Origin: Dendrolimus kikuchii
Lineage: Eukaryota > Arthropoda > Insecta > Lepidoptera > Lasiocampidae
NCBI GenBank assembly: GCA_019925095.2
Contig: CM034409.1
Span: 6,761,001-6,825,000, forward strand
DNA: 64,000 bases
Direction: 5' to 3'
The notes below the pieces were generated by a model that saw only the letters and a program-made list of their open reading frames with translations, was not told the DNA's origin and made no database searches. Both the position numbers and the translations under genes were made by a program. Below, one piece after another: positions 46,501 to 51,580 of this stretch; positions within the stretch are counted from its first letter, which is position 1, and each line of letters starts with the position of its first letter.

Positions 46501-49321
46501 CCAACTCACTTAGCATTGATTTGCCAAGATAGATAGACACTTTTTAGATATACATATAATGCATGTTTCAAACATTTTTACTAAGAGCACTGGAATGCAG
46601 AACTCCCAGGCACAATTCTTAGCACAGTAAAAGTCATAAACAAATCCATTATTTACTATGGTATGGTTGTCTGGGATTGATGTCTAATAGGAAAAATTAA
46701 AACAGTTTAAATGGAGATGGGCTGAGGATATGAAAAGAGAAATCACTGTAAAATGGAAAAAGATGGTAACAGAATAGATACCAGGGGCTGAGACAAGAGG
46801 GAGACGGTACAAAAGATAGGATGAAGATATTAAGGAAATTGCAGGTTCATTATGGAATAGCAAAGGCCAGGGACACATGGAGAAAGCTGGAAAAGGCCTA
46901 TGTATCAAAAAAATACACTAATCTTTAAGAACTATTACTTAGGAAACTTATTCTTTATTTTACACAAAATAGTTACATAAACTACAAAATAGTGGCGATG
47001 CACAAAGACAAGCTTATCCCTAAAGAGTTTTCTTCCAGCAAACTTATGGGTCTAGCGAGAGTGGGAAAACAAGATGCAGGGTTGTGTACATTAAAGTTTA
47101 TATGTATATAGGTTCTCATACCTAAATGTATATTAAATTTACTTATTGAAAATAAATTTTTACATACTACCTGTGTGCAGGTTTGCCGATAGCCTCATGA
47201 TGTCACACATTGATGGTCAGTAGGGTTGACAAAAAAGGTAAATAAATAGTTGTTGCCATAAATTTATTATTGTATATACTTTACATAAGTATATACAACA
47301 ATATGACCTTACAACAATAGCCACGTGGTCCAAGCAAAACTGTTTGTTACTTAACCCGACTAAGACCAAATACCTCATTTTTGGAAGTAAATATCAGCTT
47401 AATGGTTTAAATCCTTCAATAAACGTAGAGCTCATGGGTGATTTGGTTGAAAGAGTTTTTGAATCTCGTAGCTTGGGACTATATATTGACAGTGACCTTA
47501 GGTTTGAAAAACATGTAGCAAAGTCTGTTAAAACATGTTTTTACAAGCTTAAGGTGTTATACCAAATCAGACCTTATCTAAATCAGAGTCTCAGAATTCG
47601 ATTAGTTGAGTCATTAATTTTATCACAGCTCAATTACTCTGATATAGTTATCGGTCCTCGTCTTTTAGTAAGAACACAGAAACTCATCCAACGAGTTCAA
47701 AATGCATGTGCCCGATTCTGCTTTGAAATACAATTTAGAGGACATGTGACCCCATACTTAAATGATTATTCTATACTTAAAATGAAACACCGTCGCAAGC
47801 TTCATCTCGCGTGTCTACTTTTCGATGTAATTAAAAACAAAGCACCTAAGTATTTATTTGAAAAACTTTTATGGGCAGGCTCACATAGATCTAATAATTT
47901 ACGACAATGTGCAGTACAGCTTATTACTTTGCGACACCATTCAGCGGCTTTTAAAGGCAGCTTCCGGTATTCAGCTTCCAGGTGCTGGAACAATATTCCG
48001 CCACCAATAAGAACCGCTCGAAGTGCATATATTTTTAAAAGTAAACTGAAAGCATTCCTGTACGAACACCAGAGGCAGCAAGCAGATCTCGCACTTGATA
48101 CAAGCGCCTTTTAGTAAGCCTAGTTGAGTCTTTTTTATAGTTATAGTTCTATTTAATTTAATTTCTTTTTGTTCGTAATACCTATTATTATTTTTCAAAA
48201 TCATTATTTTCAAATTTCAATAATTATTACATAACATATTATGCACTTATATTAAATTATTCAAAATATGTCTATTCTTTGTTTCATGGTGTTCTAATTA
48301 TAAATAATATTAAATGTTCCGTAGTTATTTTATTATTTTTTCTTCTGTGAAGGTGACGTTACTGCCTGGCACTAACGGAAGACCAGCGTTGGTTGTGATC
48401 AACCAGCATTTGCTGAGTTAGGGCCTGTTTAGAGTTAGTTAAGTTTTGGATTTTATTAAACTGCTTATGTATACTTTAATAATTTTAAATAACTAGTAAA
48501 ATATAGACGCCAGGTGGCTGTCGGCAGAGAGAATTAATATCTGAATTGTAAAAATGTATTATTGGCAGCAAAGGATATTTTGATTTGATTGATTTGTGTC
48601 TGGGATCTACATCAGAGTTGTTCTTTGCATATCCATATAAGAAGTGTAACATAACAAACTTCAAGGTGCATGTTTCTCTGTCAATTATTATAAATTAATG
48701 CATTCATTCACTTTAAATTTTTACAGTTCAATCTGCATATTATTGAGTGTCCAAGATTCAGTACTCCAGTTTTCCATATTAACATTTTGCTACACAGATA
48801 GACAAGAGTTATGAATGTCAAAGAAGCAAGTGAGGTGTATAAGAATAAGCCTAAATGGCGCTCTATGTTGTTTGTGCCTACCCCGCAAGGGAACTGGCGT
48901 GAAGTTATGTATGTATGTATGTACACAGATAGGACCTTTCAGCTAGTGATATTTAACTTTATATCCAGTCAAATAGTTGTAATATTTTGCATGTTATAGC
49001 TTCTACAATACATCAAAAGTTGGTAAAGCTCAACCAAAAAATGTCCAAATAAATTGACACCATGTATTCGTATGTATTTGACAAAGAAGATATAAGACGA
49101 CTATAAACAAATCGGATTCAAGCCGCGTAGTAAGGTTATGTTATTGTACTATGTTTTTGATAATTACCCGTGATAAGTGTAATAATGTTATAAAATTCAA
49201 GTAAGACATGTGGAATAAGCTTAACGGATTTGTAAAATAAATTTCATCTATTACCTGTGCTTGGAGTAGTAGTTCCGAAGGTGCTTCCTGAAGTTGTAGA
49301 AGCTCCGAATGAGAAATTCAT
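20240..49321 (-). CDS. Nup62: Nup62, FG-repeat nucleoporin (14 exons)
   Basis: Nup62 lines the central channel of the nuclear pore with Nup58 and Nup54; its FG repeats bind transport receptors. Exons from the 5' end: 49321-49255, 43955-43899, 43089-42985, 39263-39136, 37941-37857, 36465-36344, 33980-33887, 32383-32264, 31326-30571, 26857-26764, 25931-25763, 23067-22892, 21973-21862, 20398-20240. Every intron is GT-AG and the phases agree throughout, giving 747 residues. The start is MNFSFGASTTSG. Residues 1-520 carry about 35 FG motifs. A Thr/Leu/Gly linker follows, then the C-terminal coiled coil from about 545, with INKWTIELEEQERTF, NAWDTLLIANGEK, YTLAENLD, DLKEVIEHLN and ILNAHMSSMQWID, all typical of Nup62. 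Vertebrate Nup62 is about 520 aa, so the FG part here is expanded. Introns are full of repeats. The start faces the THAP gene across 527 bp. Confidence 0.95.
20916..21097 (+). mobile_element. Helitron-like element, 3' end lost
   Basis: It starts with TCTATACTAATATTATAAAG and runs through GACGTTGTAGGGGGTAATG, GAAAGCTACGTTAACAGGGA and CTACGGGAGCGGGAC. It then departs from the family before the usual CTAG end. It lies in Nup62 intron 13, the last intron, on the opposite strand to the gene. Confidence 0.7.
21165..21392 (+). mobile_element. 305-bp element, 5' truncated
   Basis: It begins within CCAGGTGGTAGGGCATTTGC, lacks the block with CGACTGGATGGC, and ends in CTGATCTCCTGCAATAAAAA. A short duplication (CCTTTCCTTT) occurs inside. 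It lies in Nup62 intron 13. Confidence 0.75.
22461..22885. repeat. Long GT/AT/GCGT microsatellite beside Nup62 exon 12
   Basis: A 400-base low-complexity tract holds GT runs, a pure AT run of about 50 bases (22515-22566) and GCGT runs, with TATATCT spacers between them. It ends within about 10 bases of the exon 12 donor on the minus strand (last exon base 22892). Such a tract is expected to vary in length between individuals. Confidence 0.9.
23405..23716 (-). mobile_element. 305-bp element, full length
   Basis: On the plus strand it reads TTTTTTATTGCAGGAGATCA at the left and TCTCCGTTCCTGCACGGATG at the right, so both element ends are present. It lies in Nup62 intron 11, in the same orientation as the gene. 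Confidence 0.8.
24207..24545 (+). mobile_element. RTE-like LINE 3' end, longest copy
   Basis: An open frame ending at 24524 encodes the C-terminal tail of a reverse transcriptase polyprotein. Motifs in order are LRWFRHVERM, a basic GRPRHTFHDQ stretch, RACMTRVMNVKEASEV and a terminal AYPARELA. The LRWFGHVERM..GRPR pattern is typical of the extreme C-terminus of RTE-like LINEs in insects. A TATG-type simple repeat follows the stop, also typical. It is a 5'-truncated copy and is the reference for the shorter tails elsewhere in the window. Confidence 0.75.
24688..24880. mobile_element. MITE with about 38-bp terminal inverted repeats
   Basis: The left end AAGGTGCTCCCTCACGGCGA and the right end, complement of AAGGTGCTGTCTCACTGCGA, continue inward through GCCTTCG/CCCTGTAATGTAAC in inverted order. 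Internal CATTACAG words repeat. There is no coding frame. It lies in Nup62 intron 11. Confidence 0.75.
25011..25270 (-). mobile_element. tRNA-like SINE
   Basis: In reverse it carries the head GTCGTGGTAGCGTAATGGCT, the B-box-like GGGTTCGATCCTGGCCG and the tail with AACGGACAGTAT and CCCAGCAGTGGGA, as in the copy at 60353-60640. Its head is followed by an inverted partial duplicate of itself, forming a hairpin at 25247-25288. It lies in Nup62 intron 11. Confidence 0.75.
25247..25288. repeat. Perfect 18-bp palindrome, 6-base loop
   Basis: Arms 25247-25264 (AGCCATTACGCTACCACG) and 25271-25288 are exact complements around ACTTCG. The left arm is the head of the SINE, so the SINE end has been copied back on itself. 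Confidence 0.85.
26534..26757 (-). mobile_element. Helitron-like element, other subfamily
   Basis: On the plus strand it opens with CTAGCTACGATCGCGGTTTC and closes with GCGTTTATAATATTAGTAGG, so it reads in reverse. The interior has the family words TAGGCTATG, CATCAAAATCCATTCAGTAG and TTTTTGCGTGAAAGA. It ends a few bases left of Nup62 exon 10. Confidence 0.6.
27312..27777. mobile_element. TIR element split by a Helitron
   Basis: The outer pieces (GCGCGTTCCATTAA at the left, GAATCTCTAATGGAAC at the right) and inner blocks such as GGTCGTTGTGGTCGTGGCGG and GTCACTAATGACGTC match the related copies at 28105-28290 and 39697-40025. The Helitron-like element 27335-27527 interrupts it. It lies in Nup62 intron 9. 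Confidence 0.65.
27335..27527 (+). mobile_element. Helitron-like element, complete
   Basis: It begins TCTATACTAATATTATAAAG, ends GCGCCGAGCCGCTAG and is 193 bp. It sits between an A and a T, with no target duplication, as Helitrons do. It is non-autonomous, with no Rep/helicase frame. Confidence 0.8.
28105..28290. mobile_element. Second copy of the GGCGAAAACGTCACT element
   Basis: It contains GGGCGCGTTCCTCTCGGCG, CTCAAAATGCTCCTTTAGC and GTGGCGAAAACGTCACTTAT in the same order as the element at 27312-27777 and without a Helitron. It is therefore close to an uninterrupted version of that site. A further related fragment (GGGAAAAATCGCGGTTGTGG) lies at 29765-29825. Confidence 0.6.
28471..28598 (+). 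mobile_element. RTE-like LINE 3' tail
   Basis: Short 3' fragment from GATGACAAGAGTTATGAATG to GGCGTGAAGTTATGTATG with a TATG tail. It matches the copy at 24207-24545 with a few substitutions. It lies in Nup62 intron 9. Confidence 0.65.
28608..28830. mobile_element. Non-autonomous element with GAAGTGAAACTTC ends
   Basis: It starts TTTTTGAAGTGAAACTTC and ends GAAGTTTTACTTCTACTGCG followed by a CA repeat. Internal words AAATCGATGAAACGAAAAAG and AGATAAACACATAAA match 34260-34775 and 40066-40640. It is non-coding. Confidence 0.6.
28831..29918. other. AT-rich Nup62 intron sequence
   Basis: No exon is visible. There is a short palindrome around 29272-29290 (AACTCACTAGTGAGTT). A GC-richer piece at 29550-29640 is flanked by GATTACCG and the complement CGGTAATC, which may be a small DNA element. 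Otherwise there are only A/T runs. Confidence 0.4.
29919..30178 (-). mobile_element. Helitron-like element, GCCCGTGACTTCG subfamily
   Basis: On the plus strand it opens CTAGCTTCTGCCCGTGACTT and closes AACAAACTCTTCAGCTTTAT. The interior has TATAGCATTCCTCGATAAAT and GAGATTAACGCGTTCAA. Further copies lie at 45559-45775 and, in part, 46200-46330. It reads in reverse and has no coding frame. Confidence 0.65.
30571..31326 (-). CDS. Nup62: Nup62 exon 9, main FG-repeat exon
   Basis: This single 756-base exon encodes about residues 260-512 of Nup62 and 18 of the roughly 35 FG motifs. The first part has GLSFG, ALNFG and TSFG units of irregular length. The middle is a tandem run of short units such as FGATTSAPTA and FGVTTSAPPA, each 10-11 residues. 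One unit has changed FG to IG (GLSIGAP). The regular middle shows it grew by DNA-level slippage or unequal exchange. The Thr/Ser/Ala/Pro-rich spacers without charge are typical for cohesive FG domains of Nup62 and would offer many O-GlcNAc sites (family knowledge). Confidence 0.93.
30690..31000. repeat. Coding minisatellite within the FG exon
   Basis: Units of about 30-33 bases, seen on the plus strand as GCACCAAAAGCAGTAGGTGC or ACACCAAATGCAGGAGGCGC, are repeated about ten times, keeping the reading frame of Nup62. Neighbouring units are more alike than distant ones, which points to local tandem expansion. Confidence 0.8.
31327..32263. other. Nup62 intron 8
   Basis: No repeat family with clear ends is visible. 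It is AT-rich, with a moderately complex stretch at 31530-31890 that holds only chance reading frames. Confidence 0.4.
32475..32765. mobile_element. Non-autonomous element, ACACATAGTAGAAGTGAAA family
   Basis: It runs from GCCGAGACACATAGTAGAAG through GGTTAGGTTAGGTACATTTT and ends with CGTGACAGAAAAATCCTAAG and GAAGTTTCACTTCAA. The same order of blocks is seen at 35788-36285. Ends are related inverted words (GAAGTGAAA and TTTCACTTC). It is non-coding and lies in Nup62 intron 7. Confidence 0.6.
32766..33886. other. AT-rich Nup62 intron 7 sequence
   Basis: No exon or complete mobile element is visible. Near 33290-33400 two short near-inverted words (CATCTTGAAGTCG and CGACTTCAAGATG) flank a T/A-rich core, probably a small MITE. 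Confidence 0.4.
34260..34775. mobile_element. GTGACGTCAC-family element containing a Helitron
   Basis: In order it has GAAACGCGATGAAACGAAAA, AAAATGAGATAGAATACATTA, then the Helitron-like insert, then TATTTAATAATTTAAACACT, GTGACGTCACGAAATTTAGA and a CA-repeat end. Read in reverse, the copy at 40066-40640 has the same outer blocks without the Helitron. It lies in Nup62 intron 6. Confidence 0.7.
34378..34570 (+). mobile_element. Helitron-like element with defined insertion site
   Basis: It starts TCTATACTAATATTATAAAG and ends GGGCCGCTAC, 193 bp. It interrupts ACATTA|TATTTAAT, which is continuous in the related copy near 40260. The host A is at 34377 and the T at 34571, with no target duplication, matching Helitron insertion between A and T. 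The terminal CTAC differs from the usual CTAG by one base. Confidence 0.85.
34776..35787. other. Nup62 intron 6, mixed repeat remnants
   Basis: No exon is visible. A LINE-like 3' segment at about 35240-35470 (AACCGTTTCACGCATATTCTG, then ATCGAGCCGGCCCTAAGAAC) is related to pieces near 15120-15210, 44470 and, in reverse, 61230-61350. Confidence 0.4.
35788..36285. mobile_element. Non-autonomous element with a long internal inverted repeat
   Basis: Left arm 35790-35887 (GTGCTGGGACACATAGTAGA through CTTGAAGTTTTACGGGCAG) and right arm about 35918-36009 are complementary with few differences, so one end of the element is present twice in opposite orientation. The remainder to 36285 has the GGTTAGGTTAAGTACATTTT and CGTGACAGAAAAATCC blocks seen at 32475-32765. 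Confidence 0.7.
36637..37801. mobile_element. Pogo/Tigger-like element carrying a LINE insertion
   Basis: Ends CAGTTTAAACTCCATGTAAC and the complement of CAGTGTAAACTCTATATAAC are flanked by TA at 36635-36636 and 37802-37803. It is the inverted counterpart of the copy at 12795-13543. A LINE fragment occupies 36816-37550. About 115 bases found in the other copy are missing at the insertion point. Confidence 0.75.
36816..37550 (+). pseudogene. R1/Jockey-type LINE 3' end, 5' truncated
   Basis: A frame to 37183 encodes the C-terminus of a reverse transcriptase ORF: RMVQILTGHGCFGKYL, then the zinc-knuckle pattern C-x2-C-x8-H-x4-C (CHECGVLQDTAFHTLVEC), then a basic tail RRRRTSGRRRRR. HGCFG..L followed by this CCHC knuckle is characteristic of R1- and Jockey-related LINEs. 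A GC-rich 3' untranslated part follows, ending in a run of about 13 A residues. The open frame is intact up to its stop, and its GC content contrasts with the host, so the insertion may be fairly young. Confidence 0.75.
37990..38630. other. Nup62 intron 4, repeat-rich stretch
   Basis: It includes a Helitron-like segment at about 38220-38540, with ACCGATTTTGTTTAAACTTT, GGTGGCGCTGGAATCGGGTT and the end CGACTGGGACAGCTAGTA. The same GGCGCTGGAATCGGGTT words occur near 3220. No exon is visible. Confidence 0.5.
38630..38947 (-). mobile_element. 305-bp element, full length
   Basis: Plus-strand ends TTTTTATTGCAGGAGTTCAG and TCTCCGTCCCTGCACGGATT mark a complete reverse copy. It lies in Nup62 intron 4 and reads in the same direction as the gene. 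Confidence 0.8.
39697..40025. mobile_element. GGCTACGTTCTAC TIR element
   Basis: It runs from GGCTACGTTCTACAAGAGAC through TTTTTCCCGTTCCATTTGC to GACGTCATTAGTGACGTTTT and CGCCACGACCATAACGACCG. In reverse order this matches the element at 27312-27777. It is non-coding and lies in Nup62 intron 3. Confidence 0.6.
40066..40640. mobile_element. GTGACGTCAC-family element, Helitron-free, with a 305-bp element insert
   Basis: It has a CACACAGTAGAAGTGAAAGT end, GTGACGTCACATTTCATATA, and the uninterrupted site AAATATAATGTATTCTATCT that corresponds to the Helitron target at 34377. A 305-bp element inserted at about 40330-40568 splits its right part between CTCTTTTTAGT and CTTTAGTGTCGCTG, suggesting a TTTAGT-like target duplication. 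It lies in Nup62 intron 3. Confidence 0.7.
40330..40568 (-). mobile_element. 305-bp element nested in a DNA element
   Basis: On the plus strand it starts with a T run and TTGCAGGAGATCAGCAGACA and ends at GCCCTACCACCTGG, lacking the TCCGTGCAGG head. That is a 5'-truncated copy, as retroposition produces. Confidence 0.75.
40828..41373. mobile_element. MITE with GGGGGCATCCATTAATTACG ends
   Basis: The left end TTAGGGGGCATCCATTAATT and the right end, complement of TAAGGGGGCGTCCATTAATT, are long inverted repeats that extend inward through ACGTGAGG and CCCTCCCCC-type blocks. Inside is a minus-oriented LINE tail (41092-41190), a later nested insertion. No coding frame remains. It lies in Nup62 intron 3. 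Confidence 0.75.
41092..41190 (-). mobile_element. RTE-like LINE tail nested in a MITE
   Basis: It has an ATACATACAT repeat, then AACTTCACGCCAGTTCCCTT and GAGCGCCATTTAGGCTTATT, matching the family reference in reverse. Confidence 0.65.
41374..42984. other. Nup62 intron 3, distal part
   Basis: No exon is visible before exon 3. It contains LINE-like ends: AGTGCCAACCTCGTTTGTCG with an AATAAACCTTTTCTTTCTTT tail near 41500-41612, and GAAGGGCCGACCCCAAATAA near 41964. A Helitron-like segment lies at about 42240-42370 (GGAAGTAATATCTGGAACTA through GGATCAGCTAGTA). Confidence 0.45.
43160..43215. repeat. TA-rich self-complementary tract
   Basis: A run of TATATA words is flanked by AAATCTGTAATATATA at the left and TATTACAGATTT at the right, so the whole tract can fold back on itself. 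It lies in Nup62 intron 2. Confidence 0.7.
44430..44935. mobile_element. LINE-like GC-rich 3' segment
   Basis: It holds TTGATTACAGCTCTTAGGGC, TGGGGCAATGCCATAAACCC, GAGTTCTGCCTAGGGTGCTA and a pyrimidine-rich stretch (CTCCTATCTCATCCTCCAG). Related pieces occur at 16610-16820 and 35240-35470. It looks like LINE 3' untranslated sequence, but no coding part is preserved, so the family cannot be named. Confidence 0.4.
44975..45278 (-). mobile_element. 305-bp element, diverged
   Basis: Reverse copy running from TTCTGACAGGCAGACGGTCC to TCTTTCTCCATTCCTACATAG. Substitutions are more frequent than in the copies at 38630 or 23405, so it is an older insertion. It lies in Nup62 intron 1. Confidence 0.7.
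45559..45775 (-). mobile_element. Helitron-like element, GCCCGCGACGTCG subfamily
   Basis: On the plus strand it opens CTAGCTGTGCCCGCGACGTC, has TATAGCCTTCCTCGATAAAT and GAGATTAGCGCGTTCAATCA, and closes near ATATATTAGTATAATT. It matches the copy at 29919-30178 and the partial one at 46200-46330. Confidence 0.65.
46690..46922 (+). pseudogene. Decayed LINE C-terminus with Trp-to-stop changes
   Basis: Read from KQFKWRWAEDMKRE onwards, the frame shows VTE-stop-IPGAETRGRR and then YKR-stop-DEDIKEIAG. Both stops are TAG where related RTE-type LINE tails have TGG (Trp). The pattern W.W.GH...R, TEWIP, RGR..KRW..DI.E.AG is widespread at the end of such elements. The copy is dead and lies in Nup62 intron 1. 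The segment following it (GACAAGCTTATCCCTAAAGA) is probably its 3' end. Confidence 0.6.
47172..47289 (-). mobile_element. Fragment of the 703-bp TIR element
   Basis: GGTTTGCCGATAGCCTCATG and GGTCAGTAGGGTTGACAAAA are the complement of the right end at 7560-7620. It has lost a few bases of the TIR itself. It ends where the CR1-like LINE begins. Confidence 0.75.
47301..48597 (+). pseudogene. CR1/Jockey-like LINE, 3' part with RT C-terminus
   Basis: An open frame from about 47302 to 48114 (256 residues if read from 47344) encodes the end of a reverse transcriptase. Upstream of that point the frame stays open with TIATWSKQNCLLLNP. Motifs include NPTKTKYLIFG, a SLGLYIDSDLRFEKHV segment (the LG..ID..L.....H pattern after the RT core), a thumb-like RIRLVESLILSQLNYSD, and a final RYSASRCWNNIPPPIRTA followed by FKSKLKAFLYEH. 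This order is standard for CR1, Jockey and Rex1-type LINEs. The RT catalytic YxDD motif is missing because of 5' truncation. An untranslated 3' part ends in a TTGATTTGATTGATTTG repeat. It lies in Nup62 intron 1, antisense to the gene. Confidence 0.8.
48803..48924 (+). mobile_element. RTE-like LINE 3' tail
   Basis: Short copy from GACAAGAGTTATGAATGTCA to GGCGTGAAGTTATGTATGTA with a TATG tail, in Nup62 intron 1. Confidence 0.65.
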
Positions 49322-49848
49322 TTTGAATCTTGATGAAAACCTTGTACAATCGTTTCTTTAAATTTATTTAGCGGCTTTTAATTTCAAAACTGACATCCAG
49401 TGAATAATTTCTGTTTATTAAATTAACAACTAAATATTCGTATAACCAACATAGTCAACAAACCCTCCAAACGAAATTATCATGGACCTCTATAATAGGG
49501 ACGCGACATATTGTTCTATACGTACAATTGCTTATACAAATAGCATCCATTTTGAAGGCACACACATAAACATATATCTATCTCATTCTTACTCAGCACT
49601 GTAACTCGCAGGAAAACAATATAACAGTATTTCAGTGCGTACATAAAGTGGAACATGAATATACGTAAATACCTAATGAGGCCGAAAATCCGCCATGTTT
49701 AGTGCACCAAATGTCATTATCAGTCAGTGCACCCGGTACTTGTATTGTCAAAAAGTCGTGGTATAAATCAAAATAACTAATTATCTTTCAATATTTTGCT
49801 TGTGATGTAAAATAATTGAAGCCAAATATAAATAATTACGTCGCAGAT
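49322..49848. promoter_or_regulatory. Shared upstream region of Nup62 and the THAP gene
   Basis: The 527 bases separate two oppositely directed start codons, so both promoters must lie here or in untranscribed neighbours. A CCGCCATGTTTAGTG word at 49690-49704 contains CGCCAT, the core bound by YY1/Pleiohomeotic-type factors. The same 15 bases recur at 52019-52033. No TATA box at a convincing distance is visible. The bidirectional role is inferred from layout. Confidence 0.5.
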
Positions 49849-51060
49849 ATGTCCGTGTGCAGTGTAATAGAGTGCGGCATAAGAAAAACACCAAATCAGT
49901 CATCTTTAACCATACACAGGTACGCTGTAAATAACTTTAAAAATATTGCTTATTGTTAATGTTTCCGGGAAAATAAAGGAAGATTTTCATTATAATTAGC
50001 AAGGTTCTTATGTGCAGTTATAGGTCATGAATGGATTTAACTTATTTAACTATATTTTTACGCTTAAATAATGTTAATTTATTAGCTGGGGTTGTACATT
50101 ATTTATCGACTTTGATATCGATATAATATGATTGCTTATATAAAATTTCTAATTTTATCATGCTACCCCGCTTAAAACATACAAAAATAATAATTAAAAC
50201 ATATTTTATAGGATCCCAAGAAATGAGCGTATAAAGAAAAAGTGGCTGGAAGCCATTGGAATGGAAAAAATAAAGCCAAATGCAAAATATATTTATATTT
50301 GCTCGCTACATTTTGATGATAAATGTTTCAACAAAACTCTGGATGTGACTCGACTACGAGAAGATGCCGTGCCCTTCAAATTTGTAAGAGTAAGTTAATA
50401 CTGTATATACTTTTATAGTTAGTATTGATATACTTTTTTAAATTATATACATATTTTAATACATACATATTATTTTATAACAAAACGTGCTATAAAAGGA
50501 TCAAAATTAATATATAAGTTTTGTATGGTGGGACGATGATCAGCAGGATAGTCGTTGGACTGTCGGCTTATTATATAATTCCTGCTCCGTCTTCGCAGTC
50601 GAAGGCCTTAATATGTCTTCTCGTGCCTCTCACCCTCATGGAGACTGCTCGTATAATTGAAATTTGTACTTTCACTTTTAGCCTTTGATATACTTGTTGC
50701 TGCTACCTTATTACTGATATGCTAGTTACTAGTTGTAGTCTATGTCATTCTCATTCTATATAACTATTTTAGAAAAACTTATGGGTTTTTTGGCTGTGAT
50801 TCCATCCAAGAAATGTATTTACCCAATTTGAATGATAATGTCATAATTTAAGCAAATTTTATGAAAAAAATACTGTGGACACAATTATTCTAAACTAATA
50901 TTTCAATATTTTGCAGCGACATGCCAGCCAACATAAAACTGGCATATTAAAAGAAAACCAGTTGGAAACAATTCCTGTTTTGGCCGGTCCTGACACCTCT
51001 ACCTTGGTAAATGCTGCACATTTAAGGACTCTGCTGTTCTTTAGCTTCAAGAGATGTTAG
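49849..51060 (+). CDS. THAP-domain zinc finger protein, short (3 exons)
   Basis: Exons 49849-49919, 50212-50389 and 50917-51060 join in phase (2, then 0) to 130 residues. The N-terminal 85 residues form a THAP domain, the C2CH zinc-dependent DNA-binding fold shared with P-element transposase. Zinc ligands are C4, C9, C54 and H57. Other hallmarks are the conserved proline (P26), tryptophan (W35), CSLHF at 54-58 and AVPFKF at 76-81, the family's AVPTIF box. The remaining 45 residues are unstructured-looking, with no coiled coil or transposase part. Exon 2 could also end six bases earlier at TTT|GTAAGA, and an extra donor (TTG|GTAAAT) exists in exon 3, so longer or alternative products are possible. 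A polyadenylation signal AATAAA is at about 51206. It is divergent from Nup62. Its function is unknown beyond probable DNA binding. Confidence 0.85.
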
Positions 51061-51454
51061 ATTTTGTATATACAGACTCTTTATAGTGAAGCTATTGAAC
51101 CTACTTAGATAAAAGTAATATGCTTTGACATCTTTAGAGAAATAAACCAAAACTGATGGTGTCACTTCTTTGAATTTTGTATTCCATGTAAAACATCTAA
51201 GGTACAAATAAAACTCGTATTATAAACTTATACCTTTATTAGTTTTACTTTAATAAAAACTATTGTAAATTCGTTAAATTTTTAATAATTAAGTGATTTT
51301 AGAGCGGAAGTCATAAGAAATGGCGTTTGTAATTAAATAAATGTTATGAAGGTGTTTTGTTTTTTTTTATCACGCGGTCCCTTGAAAAGTTTAAAATTTG
51401 AATCACTCACTTATGGTGCAGCGCACTTATCTTGAGGTGCGTTGCGGTAATGTG

Positions 51455-51486
51455 GAGAGGTAAGTAGTTTAGACTACTTACCTCTC
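51455..51486. repeat. Perfect 14-bp palindrome with TTAG loop
   Basis: Arms GAGAGGTAAGTAGT (51455-51468) and its complement (51473-51486) enclose TTAG. It lies 18 bases before a larger palindrome. Confidence 0.85.
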
Positions 51487-51504
51487 TATTACAATCTAAT
51501 TAAT

Positions 51505-51580
51505 CTGTTTTGGATATCAAAATAAGAGTACGTGTTTTTCATAGGAAAAACACGTACTCTTATTTTGATATCCAAAACAG
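51505..51580. repeat. Perfect 36-bp palindrome with ATAG loop
   Basis: Arms 51505-51540 and 51545-51580 are exact complements around the four-base loop ATAG. The arm starts CTGTTTTGGATATC and ends ACGTGTTTTTC. Perfect pairing over 36 bases with a four-base loop implies a recent origin. Confidence 0.9.
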
